This document shows, in pieces, positions 24,987-33,539 of a stretch of DNA of 41,056 nt. Within the stretch, counting starts at the first letter, position 1, and each line of letters starts with the position of its first letter. The position numbers and the translations under genes are program-made. The notes below the pieces were generated by a model that worked only from the letters and a program-made list of their open reading frames with translations, was not told the origin of the DNA and made no database searches. The DNA comes from Methylobacterium sp. J-048 (GTDB lineage: Bacteria; Pseudomonadota; Alphaproteobacteria; Rhizobiales; Beijerinckiaceae): NCBI RefSeq assembly GCF_022829515.1, contig NZ_JAKSYL010000090.1, positions 1 through 41,056 on the forward strand, in the 5' to 3' direction.

Positions 24987-25232
24987 TCAAATGTCCGCTG
25001 CGTGGTGACTGCAGCAAGACTCCCCGGCGGGTAGGTAGATCGCGCGTAAGCTGCACAGGCCATCGCGGCTCTTCACGGACGCAAAGCCCGAACTCATGGC
25101 GGATAGATTTGGGAACGCGCGCTCCAGCCGGTGCGGATCGTTGTCGAAATGCATGCAGGTCTCGCAGCGTCGGGCGGCGTGCGACGCCCAACGCAGGCCC
25201 TTGAGCGCAAGCCACCAGCGTGGGGTCGTCAC
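24987..25232 (-). CDS. Cys-rich small protein coupled to the YeiH-type transporter
   Basis: An 81-aa soluble protein starting with GTG at 25232, which overlaps the transporter stop (GTGA, 25229-25232). It contains CETC (residues 23-26), Cys60, and Cys73-Cys74 close to two His (ESCCSHH), plus FDNDPHRLERAFPNL and MSSGFASVKSRDGLC. The Cys/His pattern could bind zinc, iron or an Fe-S cluster. It looks conserved in type among methylobacteria and rhizobia from memory, but no function is known to me. The overlap says it acts with, or is made in step with, the transporter. Confidence 0.7.
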   Translation of the reverse strand: MTTPRWWLALKGLRWASHAARRCETCMHFDNDPHRLERAFPNLSAMSSGFASVKSRDGLCSLRAIYLPAGESCCSHHAADI

Positions 25233-26635
25233 TTCGCCAACGCCGCCCAGTAGGAGCCGAACACCAGCACCGACAGGACGAAACCCACGACGAGATTGAC
25301 CACGACGCCCGCCGTAAAGGCGATGGCAGGCCGGCCACCCGCTGGAGCGAAGTCGCGAAACCGGGTGGTCAGCCCGATCGAGAGGAAGCTGAACGTGAAG
25401 GCCCAGATCCGCAGGCTCGTGATCGGCGCGATCAGGGTCGGTTTCACCTGCGCATTGTAGTCGGCAAACGAGATGCCGCGGGTCACCACGGTCACCAGGA
25501 TCGAGGCGAGCAGGAACCCGACCACGAATTTCGGGAAGCGCCACCAGATCTGGCCGACCTCCACCGGTCCGCCGGTCCCGGACCGCTCCCAGTAGGTCAC
25601 CGAGATGAGCGACAGGACGAGCGCCCAGATGCCGATCCAGACGTCGCGGCCGACCACCTTGATCAAGGTGTAGGCCCATACCGCCTGATCGGCGGTGCCG
25701 GCGATGCCGGTCTCCGGCCCGGCGAGGCCGCCATAGGCCTGGGCGGCCGCGAAGCCGGCCGCATCCGCGAATTCCGAGGTGCCGATCCACGCCCCACCGA
25801 CGCCGGCCGGCAGGCCGAGGGCTCGGGCCACGAGGGGCAGCAGGAAGATCAGCACGATCGCCCAGAGCACGACGAGGGTGATCGCGATCGGCGGGTCCTC
25901 CTTGCGGGCCCGCACCGCCCCGGCGATGGCGATGGAGGCCGAGACGCCGCAGACCGCGCCGCCGGCCCCCAGCGTCGCCGCCAGCCGGTGGTCAAGGCCG
26001 AGCTTCCGCGCCACGAAGAAGATGACCAGGAAGGTCAGGATCGAAACGATCGAAGCCTGCAGGATCGCGACCGGCCCCGCCCACAGGATCAGCGTGAACG
26101 GCAGGGTCGCGCCGAGCAGGACGATGCCGAGCTTGATGTAGAACTCGACCCGGAAAGCGCCCGACAGCGAGGCCGGGATGCCGGTCGTGTTGGCGATCAG
26201 CAGGCCGAGGAACAGGGCGATCAGCGGCGGTTCGAGGTTGTAGGTCTGGGCCTTGTCCCAGGCCCCCAGCACGAAGATTCCCAGGGAGACGAGATAGACC
26301 AGCACGAACGAGCCCAGGAAGGCGGAGGGCCGCTGGCCGATCGCCGTGAGGGCGGCCGTGAAGACCGCAGCGAAGACCACGAACTGGGCCACGTAGCGGA
26401 CGGCATCGGCCGAGAGCTGCGCGAGGAGCTGATCCGGGCTCGACCATTTGGCCGGCGCCACGGCGATCCAGCCGATGCTCGTCCCCTGCGCGAACGCCGC
26501 GTAGGCGATCAGGACCGTGGCGAGGCCGACCCAGACGGCCCACCAATCCTCCTTGCGCCAGAGTTCGCTCCAACCGCTTCCACGGTCCGGAGACGCCCGC
26601 TCTTGCGTGGCCGATATCGAAGCGCCCGAACCCAT
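25229..26635 (-). CDS. YeiH-family putative sulfate/sulfite exporter
   Basis: This 468-aa inner-membrane protein of the YeiH/Cons_hypoth698 (putative sulfate exporter) family has about 11-13 hydrophobic segments. Family marks are the region LEPPLIALFLGLLIANTTG (about residues 134-152), KLGIVLLGATLPF, and the glycine-rich loop GAGGAVCGVSASIAIAG (about 222-238). An extra 80 or so residues at the N-terminus, with two membrane spans, exceed the E. coli YeiH length. It lies between soxC and the sulfonate transporter genes, which fits export of sulfite or sulfate released during organosulfur use. That transport role is largely predicted for the family. Confidence 0.85.
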   Translation of the reverse strand: MGSGASISATQERASPDRGSGWSELWRKEDWWAVWVGLATVLIAYAAFAQGTSIGWIAVAPAKWSSPDQLLAQLSADAVRYVAQFVVFAAVFTAALTAIGQRPSAFLGSFVLVYLVSLGIFVLGAWDKAQTYNLEPPLIALFLGLLIANTTGIPASLSGAFRVEFYIKLGIVLLGATLPFTLILWAGPVAILQASIVSILTFLVIFFVARKLGLDHRLAATLGAGGAVCGVSASIAIAGAVRARKEDPPIAITLVVLWAIVLIFLLPLVARALGLPAGVGGAWIGTSEFADAAGFAAAQAYGGLAGPETGIAGTADQAVWAYTLIKVVGRDVWIGIWALVLSLISVTYWERSGTGGPVEVGQIWWRFPKFVVGFLLASILVTVVTRGISFADYNAQVKPTLIAPITSLRIWAFTFSFLSIGLTTRFRDFAPAGGRPAIAFTAGVVVNLVVGFVLSVLVFGSYWAALAK

Positions 26636-26985
26636 CTCGTCCCCCTCGCTGCGACGACTCGCAATCCTCGACGCCCTGCGCTCGCCGGCGCCGAACCGGT
26701 CTCCGCGGCACCGACGCGCCCCGAACGTCCCCGAAATCGAGGGGCTTCACCCGCGGCAGTGGTGTTTCGTTTCCGCCTCGGCCCGGCCTGCGCCGCGAGT
26801 TCGGCCGACGGCCTGGGCCAGAGTTGCGGAGCCCCAATCGTGTCGATGACGGCGCCGCCGGTCAAACGAAACGATCACTTTTGTTGGGCCGGATTGGAGG
26901 ATAGCCTTCCTGGATCGTCAGGTTGCACGTCCCGATCCTTCGCAGCCCTAGACTTATGCGGCGAAAGACCTGACTTGGCGCGTCA
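26636..26985. other. Intergenic region upstream of the YeiH-type gene
   Basis: 350 bp between two minus-strand units, likely holding the promoter of the yeiH-type gene and the end of the monooxygenase transcript. I see no gene and no clear terminator. The right part (26868-26960) is less GC-rich than its surroundings. Confidence 0.45.
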
Positions 26986-28332
26986 TCAATGCGTCGGATC
27001 CGCCGGAGCCGGCGCAACCCGCGCGGGCGGCCGGGAGCCAAGATGCTCGCGAAGCGTCCGGCCCTCGTACTCGCTACGGAACAGGCCGCGCCGGCGCAGC
27101 TCGGGCAGCACCAGCGCGATGAAGTCGTCGAGGCCCCCCGGCAGGGTCGCCGGCATGATGTTGAAGCCGTCGGCCCCCTTCGCCCGGAAGCGCTCCTCCA
27201 TCTCGTCGGCGATCTGGGCGGGCGTCCCGACGATCTGCGAATGGCCCCGGGCACCGGCGATCCGCAGGTAAAGCTGGCGCAGCGTCAGACCCTCCCGGCG
27301 GGCGAGGTCGAACATCAGCTGCTGGCGAGATTTCGCGCCCTCGGCCTCCGGCAGCTCCGGCACCGGCCCGTCCGGATCGTAGCCGGACAGGTCGAAGCCG
27401 CCGACCATGCGCTCCAGCAGGGCCAGGCCGACCACCGGGTCGATCAGGTCCTGAAGCGCCTCGAACTTGGCGCGCGCCTCCGACTCGGTGCGGCCCACCA
27501 CCGGGAACAGCCCCGGCATCACCTTGAGGTCGTCCCGTTCGCGGCCGAAGCCGGCCATCCGGTCCTTCAGGTCGCCGTAGAACGCGACCGCCTCGTCGAG
27601 CGTCTGGTTGGCGGTGAACACGATCTCGGCCGTGCGCGCCGCCAGATCCTTGCCGGGGCCCGAGGACCCGGCCTGGACCAGCACCGGCTGCCCCTGGGGC
27701 GTGCGCGCGATGTTGAGCGGACCCCGGACCTCGAAATGCTTGCCGCGGTGGTTCAGCGGCCGGAAGCCGTCCGGCTTCGAGAACTGGCCGCTGGCGCGGT
27801 CGATGATCACCGCCCCGTCGTCCCAGGTGTTCCAGAGGCCGAGGACGACGTCGACGAATTCCTCGGCGCGCTCGTAGCGGTCGGTATGGCGGGCGATCTG
27901 ATCGGTGCCGAAATTGGCCGCCTCGGCATCGGTCGTCGAGGTGACGAGGTTCCAGCCGGCGCGGCCGCCGCTGAGATGGTCGAGCGAGGCGAAGCGGCGG
28001 GCGACGTTGTAGGGCTCGTTGAAGCTGGTTGAGGTGGTGGCGACCAGCCCGATCCGGCTCGTGACCGCCGCCAGCGCCGAGAGCAGCGTCACCGGCTCGA
28101 AATGGGCCGAGCGGGCGGTGCGCTCGCTGGAGCGGAGGTTGCTGTCGCGGATGCCGGTCCCGTCCTCCAGGAACACGAGATCGAACTTCGCTTCCTCCGC
28201 CCGGCGCGCCCAGCCGACGTAGCGCTCGAGGTTGAGCCCGCCATCGGCCTCGCTCGACGGGTGGCGCCATCCGGCCACGTGGTGCCCGGTGGCGTAGAAG
28301 AAGGCGCCGAGGCGAAGCGTGTCCTGGGTCAT
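26986..28332 (-). CDS. FMNH2-dependent LLM-class monooxygenase (NtaA/SnaA/DszA family)
   Basis: This 448-aa bacterial luciferase-like TIM-barrel enzyme uses reduced FMN from a separate reductase and O2. Family marks are RLGAFFYATGHHVAGWRHP (about residues 7-25), FDLVFLEDGTG, the TTSTSFNEPYNVARRFASLD run (100-120 region), and GGRAGWNLVTS. The block GQPVLVQAGSSGPGKDLAAR is also typical. Members cleave C-S or C-N bonds in sulfonates, sulfones, nitrilotriacetate or DBT-sulfone. It is the last of four genes after a sulfonate-type ABC importer, so it probably desulfonates whatever that importer brings in. The start at 28332 begins the conserved domain. Confidence 0.9.
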   Translation of the reverse strand: MTQDTLRLGAFFYATGHHVAGWRHPSSEADGGLNLERYVGWARRAEEAKFDLVFLEDGTGIRDSNLRSSERTARSAHFEPVTLLSALAAVTSRIGLVATTSTSFNEPYNVARRFASLDHLSGGRAGWNLVTSTTDAEAANFGTDQIARHTDRYERAEEFVDVVLGLWNTWDDGAVIIDRASGQFSKPDGFRPLNHRGKHFEVRGPLNIARTPQGQPVLVQAGSSGPGKDLAARTAEIVFTANQTLDEAVAFYGDLKDRMAGFGRERDDLKVMPGLFPVVGRTESEARAKFEALQDLIDPVVGLALLERMVGGFDLSGYDPDGPVPELPEAEGAKSRQQLMFDLARREGLTLRQLYLRIAGARGHSQIVGTPAQIADEMEERFRAKGADGFNIMPATLPGGLDDFIALVLPELRRRGLFRSEYEGRTLREHLGSRPPARVAPAPADPTH

Positions 28333-28382
28333 GAGCCGATCGGGGTTGGAGGCGGTGCGTTCCGGGTCGAACGCGCGCGGCG

Positions 28383-29255
28383 TCAGCGCACCATGCCCCA
28401 GCGCCGGACCGTGAGCCGCTCGAACGTCGCGAACACGACGTTCTCGACGATGAGCCCGATCGCGATGACCAGCAAGAGGCCGGCGAAGACCCGGTCGGTG
28501 TAGAGCTCGTTGCGATTCTGGTAGATGTACCAGCCGAGCCCGCCCTGGCCGGAGGCGGCGCCGAACACCAGCTCGGCCGCGATCAGGGTGCGCCAGGCGA
28601 AGGCCCAGCCGATCTTGAGCCCGGACAGGATCGCCGGCAGCGCCGCCGGGATCAGGATCTGCCAGACATAGGCCAGGCCCGTCAGGCCATAATTGCGCCC
28701 GGCCATGCGCAGGGTCTCGGGCACGCCCTGGAAGCCCGCGAAGGTGTTGAGCGCGAGCGGCCACAGCACCGCGTGGACCAGCACGAAGATCAGGCTGCCG
28801 GAGCCGAGCCCGAACCACAGCAAGGCCAGCGGCAGTAGCGCGATGGCCGGCAGCGGGTTGAACATCGCCGTCAGGGTCGAGAGCAGGTCGCGGCCGAACT
28901 GGGTCGAGACCGCCAGCGTCGTCAGGCCGAAGGCCAGCACGACCCCGCCCAGATACCCCTCCGCCAGGACGGTGAGCGAGATCCGGGCCCGCTCCAGAAG
29001 TTCGCCGCTGCCCAGGCCCTCGACCAGGGCCGCCAGGGTGGCGCCGAAGCCGGGCAGCAGCAGGTCGTTGTCCTGCCAGCGCGCCAGCGCCTCCCAGACG
29101 AGGGCGAGCGCGACGAGGATCAGGCCCTTGCGCAGCCAACCCTGCTGCCAGATCCGCGTCGACAGCGGCAGCACGCGCTCGACCGGAACCTCCACGAAGG
29201 GCGGGAGCACCAGATCGTATTCCGATCGGATCGGCGGGCGGACGTGCTGATTCAT
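28383..29255 (-). CDS. ABC importer permease, SsuC/TauC type
   Basis: This 290-aa inner-membrane protein has six or so hydrophobic segments from residue 45 on, and the binding-protein-dependent transport (BPD) domain. The EAA loop, where the ATPase docks, is around [20 protein letters not shown] (about 185-204). The N-terminal 40 residues are cytoplasmic and Pro-rich. The gene overlaps the ATPase gene by 4 bp. The family carries nitrate, sulfonates and taurine; the neighbouring monooxygenase favours a sulfonate or related organosulfur substrate. Confidence 0.9.
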   Translation of the reverse strand: MNQHVRPPIRSEYDLVLPPFVEVPVERVLPLSTRIWQQGWLRKGLILVALALVWEALARWQDNDLLLPGFGATLAALVEGLGSGELLERARISLTVLAEGYLGGVVLAFGLTTLAVSTQFGRDLLSTLTAMFNPLPAIALLPLALLWFGLGSGSLIFVLVHAVLWPLALNTFAGFQGVPETLRMAGRNYGLTGLAYVWQILIPAALPAILSGLKIGWAFAWRTLIAAELVFGAASGQGGLGWYIYQNRNELYTDRVFAGLLLVIAIGLIVENVVFATFERLTVRRWGMVR

Positions 29256-30136
29256 CGCGCGGGAGCCGCCGGGACGGGCGTTTCGGGATCGGTCTCGAAC
29301 AGGCGGCCATGCAGGCGCTGCACGGCCGCCTGGAACGCTGCGCTGCCGACGCTCGTCAAGTCGAAGTCGTGGCTGTTGTACTCGCCCCGAAGCCGGCCGG
29401 GATGGGGCGAGAGCAGCGCCACCCGGTTGCCGACCACCAGCGCCTCCTCGATCGAATGGGTCACGAACAGCAGGGTGAAGCGCACCTCCTCCCAGAGGGC
29501 CAGCAGCTCCTCCTGCATCTTGCGCCGGGTCAGGGCGTCGAGGGCGGCGAAGGGCTCGTCCATCAGCAGCACTTTGGGCTGCGTCGCGAGCGCGCGGGCG
29601 ATGGCGACGCGCTGCTTCATGCCGCCGGAGAGCTGGTGCGGGTAGCTGTCGGCGAAGGGCGTGAGACCGACCTTATCGATGTAGTGCCGCGCCCGGGCCT
29701 CGGCCTCGCGCCGGCCGACGAGGCCGGCGGCGCGCAGCGGGAACGCGACGTTCTGCGCCACGGTCTTCCACGGCGGCAGCTGGTCGAATTCCTGGAAGAC
29801 CACGATGCGGTCCGGCCCCGGTCCGCGCACGACCTCGCCGCCGAGGGTGATCGATCCCTCGACCGGCGGGATGAAGCCCGCGATCGCCTTGAGCAGGGTG
29901 GACTTGCCGCAGCCGGAGGGCCCGAGCAGGATGAACCGGTCCGCCTCGTAGACATCGAAGCCGACTCGGTGGGTCGCCCGGACCACGCGCTCGGGCGTGC
30001 GGTATTCCAGGGTCAGGTCCGAGACCCGCAGCAACGGCGCCGGCAGGCCGGCCGGCGGTGCTTCGGCCTCGGTCCGGGCGGGGCTCGGCTCGGGGCGCGC
30101 CGCCGATACGTCGCGGCGCTCGGCTACCAAGGTCAT
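29252..30136 (-). CDS. ABC importer ATPase, SsuB/TauB type
   Basis: This 294-aa nucleotide-binding subunit has Walker A GPSGCGKS (residues 72-79), the Q-loop in [10 protein letters not shown] (about 114-123), signature LSGGM (169-173) and Walker B VLLMDEP (189-195). The H-loop follows in FVTHSIEEA. The sequence pattern [16 protein letters not shown] is that of nitrate/sulfonate/taurine importers. An Ala/Pro/Glu-rich N-terminal extension of about 35 residues precedes the domain. It sits 4 bp after the binding-protein gene and overlaps the permease gene by 4 bp. Confidence 0.92.
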   Translation of the reverse strand: MTLVAERRDVSAARPEPSPARTEAEAPPAGLPAPLLRVSDLTLEYRTPERVVRATHRVGFDVYEADRFILLGPSGCGKSTLLKAIAGFIPPVEGSITLGGEVVRGPGPDRIVVFQEFDQLPPWKTVAQNVAFPLRAAGLVGRREAEARARHYIDKVGLTPFADSYPHQLSGGMKQRVAIARALATQPKVLLMDEPFAALDALTRRKMQEELLALWEEVRFTLLFVTHSIEEALVVGNRVALLSPHPGRLRGEYNSHDFDLTSVGSAAFQAAVQRLHGRLFETDPETPVPAAPAR

Positions 30137-30140
30137 GCGC

Positions 30141-31163
30141 TCAACTACCCGTCGCGATGCGGGGATTGGCGAAGAAGTAGTCGTCGAGCGTCTTCGGCTC
30201 GTTCCGGATCGCGCCGACGCGGTGCATGAACTGCCCGAGCCCGATCGTGTTCTGCGGCTCGATCTTGAAGGTCACCTCGGGGTTGCGGATCACCTTGAGC
30301 AGCAGGTCGCGGTCGATCCGGCTGTTATTGGACTTGATGTAGATGTCGGCGGCCGTCTCGGGATTGTCGGTGATGAACTTCGCCGCCTCGGCGAGGGCGT
30401 CCACGAAGGCCGTGTAGGTCTTCGGGCTGTCCCGGTAGAATTTCTCGGTGGCGTAGAGCACCGTCGAGGAGGCGGGGCCGCCCTGAACTTCGTAGGAGTT
30501 CAGGACGATGTGCGCGTTCGGGTTGCCGGCCAGCTCCTGCTCCTGGAACGGCGGATTGCCGAAATGGCCGGTGATCTCGGTGCCGCCCTTGATGATGGCG
30601 GCCGAAGCCTCCGGATGCGGAACCGCGACGCTGGTCTTGTCGAGCCGGGCGAAGTCCTTGTCGCCCCAGAGCTTGGCCGAGGCCCATTGCAGGATGCGGG
30701 ACTGAACCGAGACGCCGACCGCCGGCACCGCGATCCGATCCTTGTCGGTGAAGTCGCCGATCGTCTTCACCTCGGGCCGGTTGGAGACGAGGTAATAGGG
30801 AAAGTTGCCCAGCGAGGCGACGCCCTTGACGTTCTGCCGGCCGCGGGTGCGGTCCCACAGGGTGAACAGAGGCCCGACACCAGCCCCGGCGACATCGATG
30901 CTCCCCGACAGGAGCGCATCGTTCACGGCCGAGCCGCCGGAGAGCTGCGCGTACTCGACCTTGATGTCGAGGCCGGCTTCCCTGCCGTGCTTCTCGATCA
31001 GCTTCCGGTCTTCCGCCACGTTCAGCAGCAGGTAGACGACGCCGAACTGCTTCGCGATGCGCAGCTGTCCCTCCGCGGCCATGGCCGGCCCCGCGGCGAG
31101 GACGAGCCCGAACAGGGCTGCAGCCTGCCGGCGCGAGAACAGGATGCGTCGCTTGCCGATCAT
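30141..31163 (-). CDS. ABC substrate-binding protein, NMT1/SsuA-like (sulfonate/taurine/nitrate type)
   Basis: This 340-aa periplasmic protein has a signal peptide (about residues 1-29, with SRRQAAALFGLVLAAGPAMA). The core is an NMT1/SsuA-like periplasmic fold: LRIAKQFGVVYLLLNVAEDR, VEYAQLSGGSAVNDALLSGS and DVAGAGVGPLFTLWDR. ATG 31163 was chosen as it starts the signal peptide. It is the first gene of a four-gene operon (binding protein, ATPase, permease, LLM monooxygenase). The inverted repeat GCACG-AGAAG-CGTGC (31183-31197) lies 20 bp upstream. The ligand is unknown. Confidence 0.9.
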   Translation of the reverse strand: MIGKRRILFSRRQAAALFGLVLAAGPAMAAEGQLRIAKQFGVVYLLLNVAEDRKLIEKHGREAGLDIKVEYAQLSGGSAVNDALLSGSIDVAGAGVGPLFTLWDRTRGRQNVKGVASLGNFPYYLVSNRPEVKTIGDFTDKDRIAVPAVGVSVQSRILQWASAKLWGDKDFARLDKTSVAVPHPEASAAIIKGGTEITGHFGNPPFQEQELAGNPNAHIVLNSYEVQGGPASSTVLYATEKFYRDSPKTYTAFVDALAEAAKFITDNPETAADIYIKSNNSRIDRDLLLKVIRNPEVTFKIEPQNTIGLGQFMHRVGAIRNEPKTLDDYFFANPRIATGS

Positions 31164-31219
31164 GGTTCCTCGCGTTCGCCCGGCACGAGAAGCGTGCGAA
31201 GTCGGCCTGATTGCGGGCG

Positions 31220-31273
31220 AGAACTTGCCTTTTCGCTGATACGGCGTCAACGAGAACGTTCTTTTTACAGAAC
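31220..31273. promoter_or_regulatory. AGAAC/GTTCT half-site array
   Basis: AGAAC occurs at 31220-31224, 31253-31257 and 31269-31273. GTTCT is at 31258-31262, which with its neighbour gives the perfect palindrome AGAACGTTCT (31253-31262). A further GTTCT is at 31416-31420. The cluster is 57-110 bp upstream of the binding-protein start, where an operator would lie. The cognate regulator is unknown. Confidence 0.4.
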
Positions 31274-31399
31274 AATCGGATGGAGATACTGTTTCTATGG
31301 GCCGCCCAATACGGAGAATAATCTTCGTGCCATCGAAATTTACGTCGGCTTCACGGGTCGTTCCAGCTCCGATAAGAAACACGTCTTTTACCGGCCCTG

Positions 31400-31529
31400 C
31401 CGATGTGGCCGGCGCGTTCTACAAAACGACCGCGTAGCCCGCCTCGCCATCGGGTGATCGCGCCGTCCCACCGATGTGGCCGACCTGCGAATCCGATCCC
31501 TCATAGCGTCGCGAGCATCCGATATGGCC
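31400..31529 (+). repeat. Three copies of CCGATRTGGCC
   Basis: CCGATGTGGCCG is at 31400-31411 and 31471-31482, and the variant CCGATATGGCC at 31519-31529. All are in the same direction in non-coding DNA. Spacing is 71 and 48 bp. Meaning unknown. Confidence 0.4.
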
Positions 31530-31878
31530 TGGCCTCCGACAGGCGGCGGTGTTGGCGAGCGCGGTGTTTCATCGCTTGCGCGACGCGCCCAGAAGATCAA
31601 ATTTCTGTCTATCGGGCTGAGAGTGGGGCATTTACATCGAGATTTGAGTATCTTTGGAATGCGCGACTTTGCGGCTCTGGTCTAGTTTACGACGCGCGAT
31701 CACAAGCTCGCGGTCGCAACGATCGCCCCGAACAGATCCCATCCGGTTCTCCTTGAGCTACTGCGTATGGGAGGCTTGGACGCCGGGGATATGGTGGGGG
31801 GCTCTCGATAAACGGCTGCCCTATCCCCCCTGGGCTGCGGGATTTCAACCACTGGGTCCCGTGAGGTCGAAAACCATC

Positions 31879-32742
31879 ATGCACCCGCGCTCAACCCTCC
31901 GCCCGCCAGCCGCCGGACTCCGTATCCTGGCGGCCGTGCTGCTGGTCGCACTCGGCGCCGCGCCGGCCCTCGCCCGGGTGAAGATCGGCGTGACCCCCGG
32001 GTCGCTGGCCGACTCCGTTCACGTCGCGGCGGCCGAGGCCAAGGCGCAGGGGCTCGCTGTCGAGGTGGTCGAATTCACCGACTGGACGACGCCCAATCTA
32101 GCCCTCGCCAACGGCGATCTCGACGTGAATTACTTCCAGCACCAGGCCTTCCTCGACAACGCCGTCAAGGAGACCGGCTTCCCGTTGAAGAGCGTCGCCC
32201 TCGGCATCCTGCCCAATATCGGCCTGTACTCGGAAAAGCATGCGAGCCTTGCCGCCCTGCCGGACGGCGCCAAGGTGGCGGTGGCGAACGACCCGGTGAA
32301 CCAGGGCCGGGGCTTGGCGCTCCTCGAAACCGCAGGGCTCATCAAACTCAAGGCCGGAATCAGCGCCAAGGCGACCCTCGACGATGTCGTAGCGAACCCA
32401 AAAAAGCTGAAATTCGTCGAGATCGAAGGGCCGCAACTGGTCCGTGCCGTCTCGGATGTCGATCTCGCGCAGGGCTATCCGGCCCATTACGTCAATGCCG
32501 GCCGCGCCGACATTGCCGGTCAGGCGCTGATCTATTCCGGCATCGGCGACCTCACCTATGCCATCCGGTTCGTGACCCGGGCCGACCGCGCCGACGATCC
32601 CGAGATCGCGAAGTTCGTCGCGCTCTACCAGACCTCGCCGGCGGTGCGGGCGCGGATCGACGCGTCCTTCGCCCACAACCCGAGCCTCTATTCCCTACCC
32701 TGGCTGCCGCAGGCCGCCCCATCCCAGAGTTCCGCCCGATGA
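31879..32742 (+). CDS. metQ: MetQ/NlpA-family ABC substrate-binding protein (first copy)
   Basis: This 287-aa periplasmic protein has a signal peptide (about residues 1-35, [19 protein letters not shown]) and the NlpA/MetQ fold: [49 protein letters not shown] and [16 protein letters not shown] residues (here [15 protein letters not shown]). Most MetQ proteins are lipoproteins, but no Cys lipobox is present. Its stop overlaps the next metQ start (ATGA, 32739-32742). The family binds D- or L-methionine and related compounds. With SfnB and LLM genes downstream, an oxidised or otherwise unusual organosulfur ligand is possible. Confidence 0.9.
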   Translation: MHPRSTLRPPAAGLRILAAVLLVALGAAPALARVKIGVTPGSLADSVHVAAAEAKAQGLAVEVVEFTDWTTPNLALANGDLDVNYFQHQAFLDNAVKETGFPLKSVALGILPNIGLYSEKHASLAALPDGAKVAVANDPVNQGRGLALLETAGLIKLKAGISAKATLDDVVANPKKLKFVEIEGPQLVRAVSDVDLAQGYPAHYVNAGRADIAGQALIYSGIGDLTYAIRFVTRADRADDPEIAKFVALYQTSPAVRARIDASFAHNPSLYSLPWLPQAAPSQSSAR

Positions 32743-33539
32743 GATTCCTGCCTCTCCTTGCCGCCGCCTTCCTGTCGCTCGGCGCGATGGCCGCCCGGGC
32801 GGAGACGCTCACGGTCGGCGTGGTGCCGGGCGCCTATGCCGACGCAGTCAATGTCGCCGCCGCCGAGGCCAAGGCCCAGGGCATCAACGTGAAGGTCATC
32901 GAATTCAGCGACTGGACGACGCCGAATGTCACGCTGGATGCGGGCGACATCGACCTGAACTTCTTCCAGCACCGCCCCTTCATGGAGAATGCAGAGAGGC
33001 AGAAGGGCTACAAGTTCGCGATCGTCGGGCTCGGGATCCTGCAGAACCTCGGGCTCTATTCCCTGAAGCACAAGAGCTTCGATGCGATCCCCGTGAGCGG
33101 CACGGTGGCGATCGCCAACGATCCGGTGAACCAGGGCCGCGGCCTGCTGCTGCTTCAGAAGGCCGGTCTGATCAAGCTGAAGGACCAAGTCGGTTTCCTC
33201 GGTACCCTCGACGATATCACCGAGAACCGGAAGAAGCTGAAATTCACCGAGGTCGAAGGGCCCCAGCTCGCCCGCATCACCGGCGATGTCGATCTGGCCC
33301 AGGGCTATCCGCACTTCATCGTCGCGGCCGGCACCTTCGATCCGACCAGCGGACTCATCTACACCGGCATCGAGGACAAGCTCTTCGCGGTGAGCTTCGT
33401 CACCACGGCGGCGCGCAAGGACGATCCGACCATCGCCAAGTTCGTGCAGATTTTCCAGAATTCGGAAGCCGTGAAGCGGCAGATCCACAAATCCTTTGCC
33501 AACAGCGACAAGCTCTACCTGCTGGCGTGGCAGAACTGA
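32739..33539 (+). CDS. metQ: MetQ/NlpA-family ABC substrate-binding protein (second copy)
   Basis: This 266-aa tandem paralogue of the preceding protein has a signal peptide at residues 1-21 (ending AMAARAE) and again no lipobox Cys. It keeps [47 protein letters not shown] and [16 protein letters not shown]. Residues around the ligand pocket differ from copy one (for example [20 protein letters not shown] against the first copy's [20 protein letters not shown]), so the two may bind different ligands for one transporter. It is coupled by 4 bp to copy one, and its TGA overlaps the metN start. Confidence 0.9.
   Translation: MRFLPLLAAAFLSLGAMAARAETLTVGVVPGAYADAVNVAAAEAKAQGINVKVIEFSDWTTPNVTLDAGDIDLNFFQHRPFMENAERQKGYKFAIVGLGILQNLGLYSLKHKSFDAIPVSGTVAIANDPVNQGRGLLLLQKAGLIKLKDQVGFLGTLDDITENRKKLKFTEVEGPQLARITGDVDLAQGYPHFIVAAGTFDPTSGLIYTGIEDKLFAVSFVTTAARKDDPTIAKFVQIFQNSEAVKRQIHKSFANSDKLYLLAWQN

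Larger units (their letters stand above)
31164..31878. promoter_or_regulatory. Long divergent regulatory region between two organosulfur transport operons
   Basis: 715 bp with no convincing gene, less GC-rich than the coding DNA. It must hold promoters for the sulfonate-type operon (minus strand) and the metQ operon (plus strand). It contains an array of AGAAC/GTTCT half-sites and three copies of CCGATRTGGCC, listed separately. Opposed G6 and C6 runs lie shortly before metQ at about 31793-31830. Confidence 0.55.
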
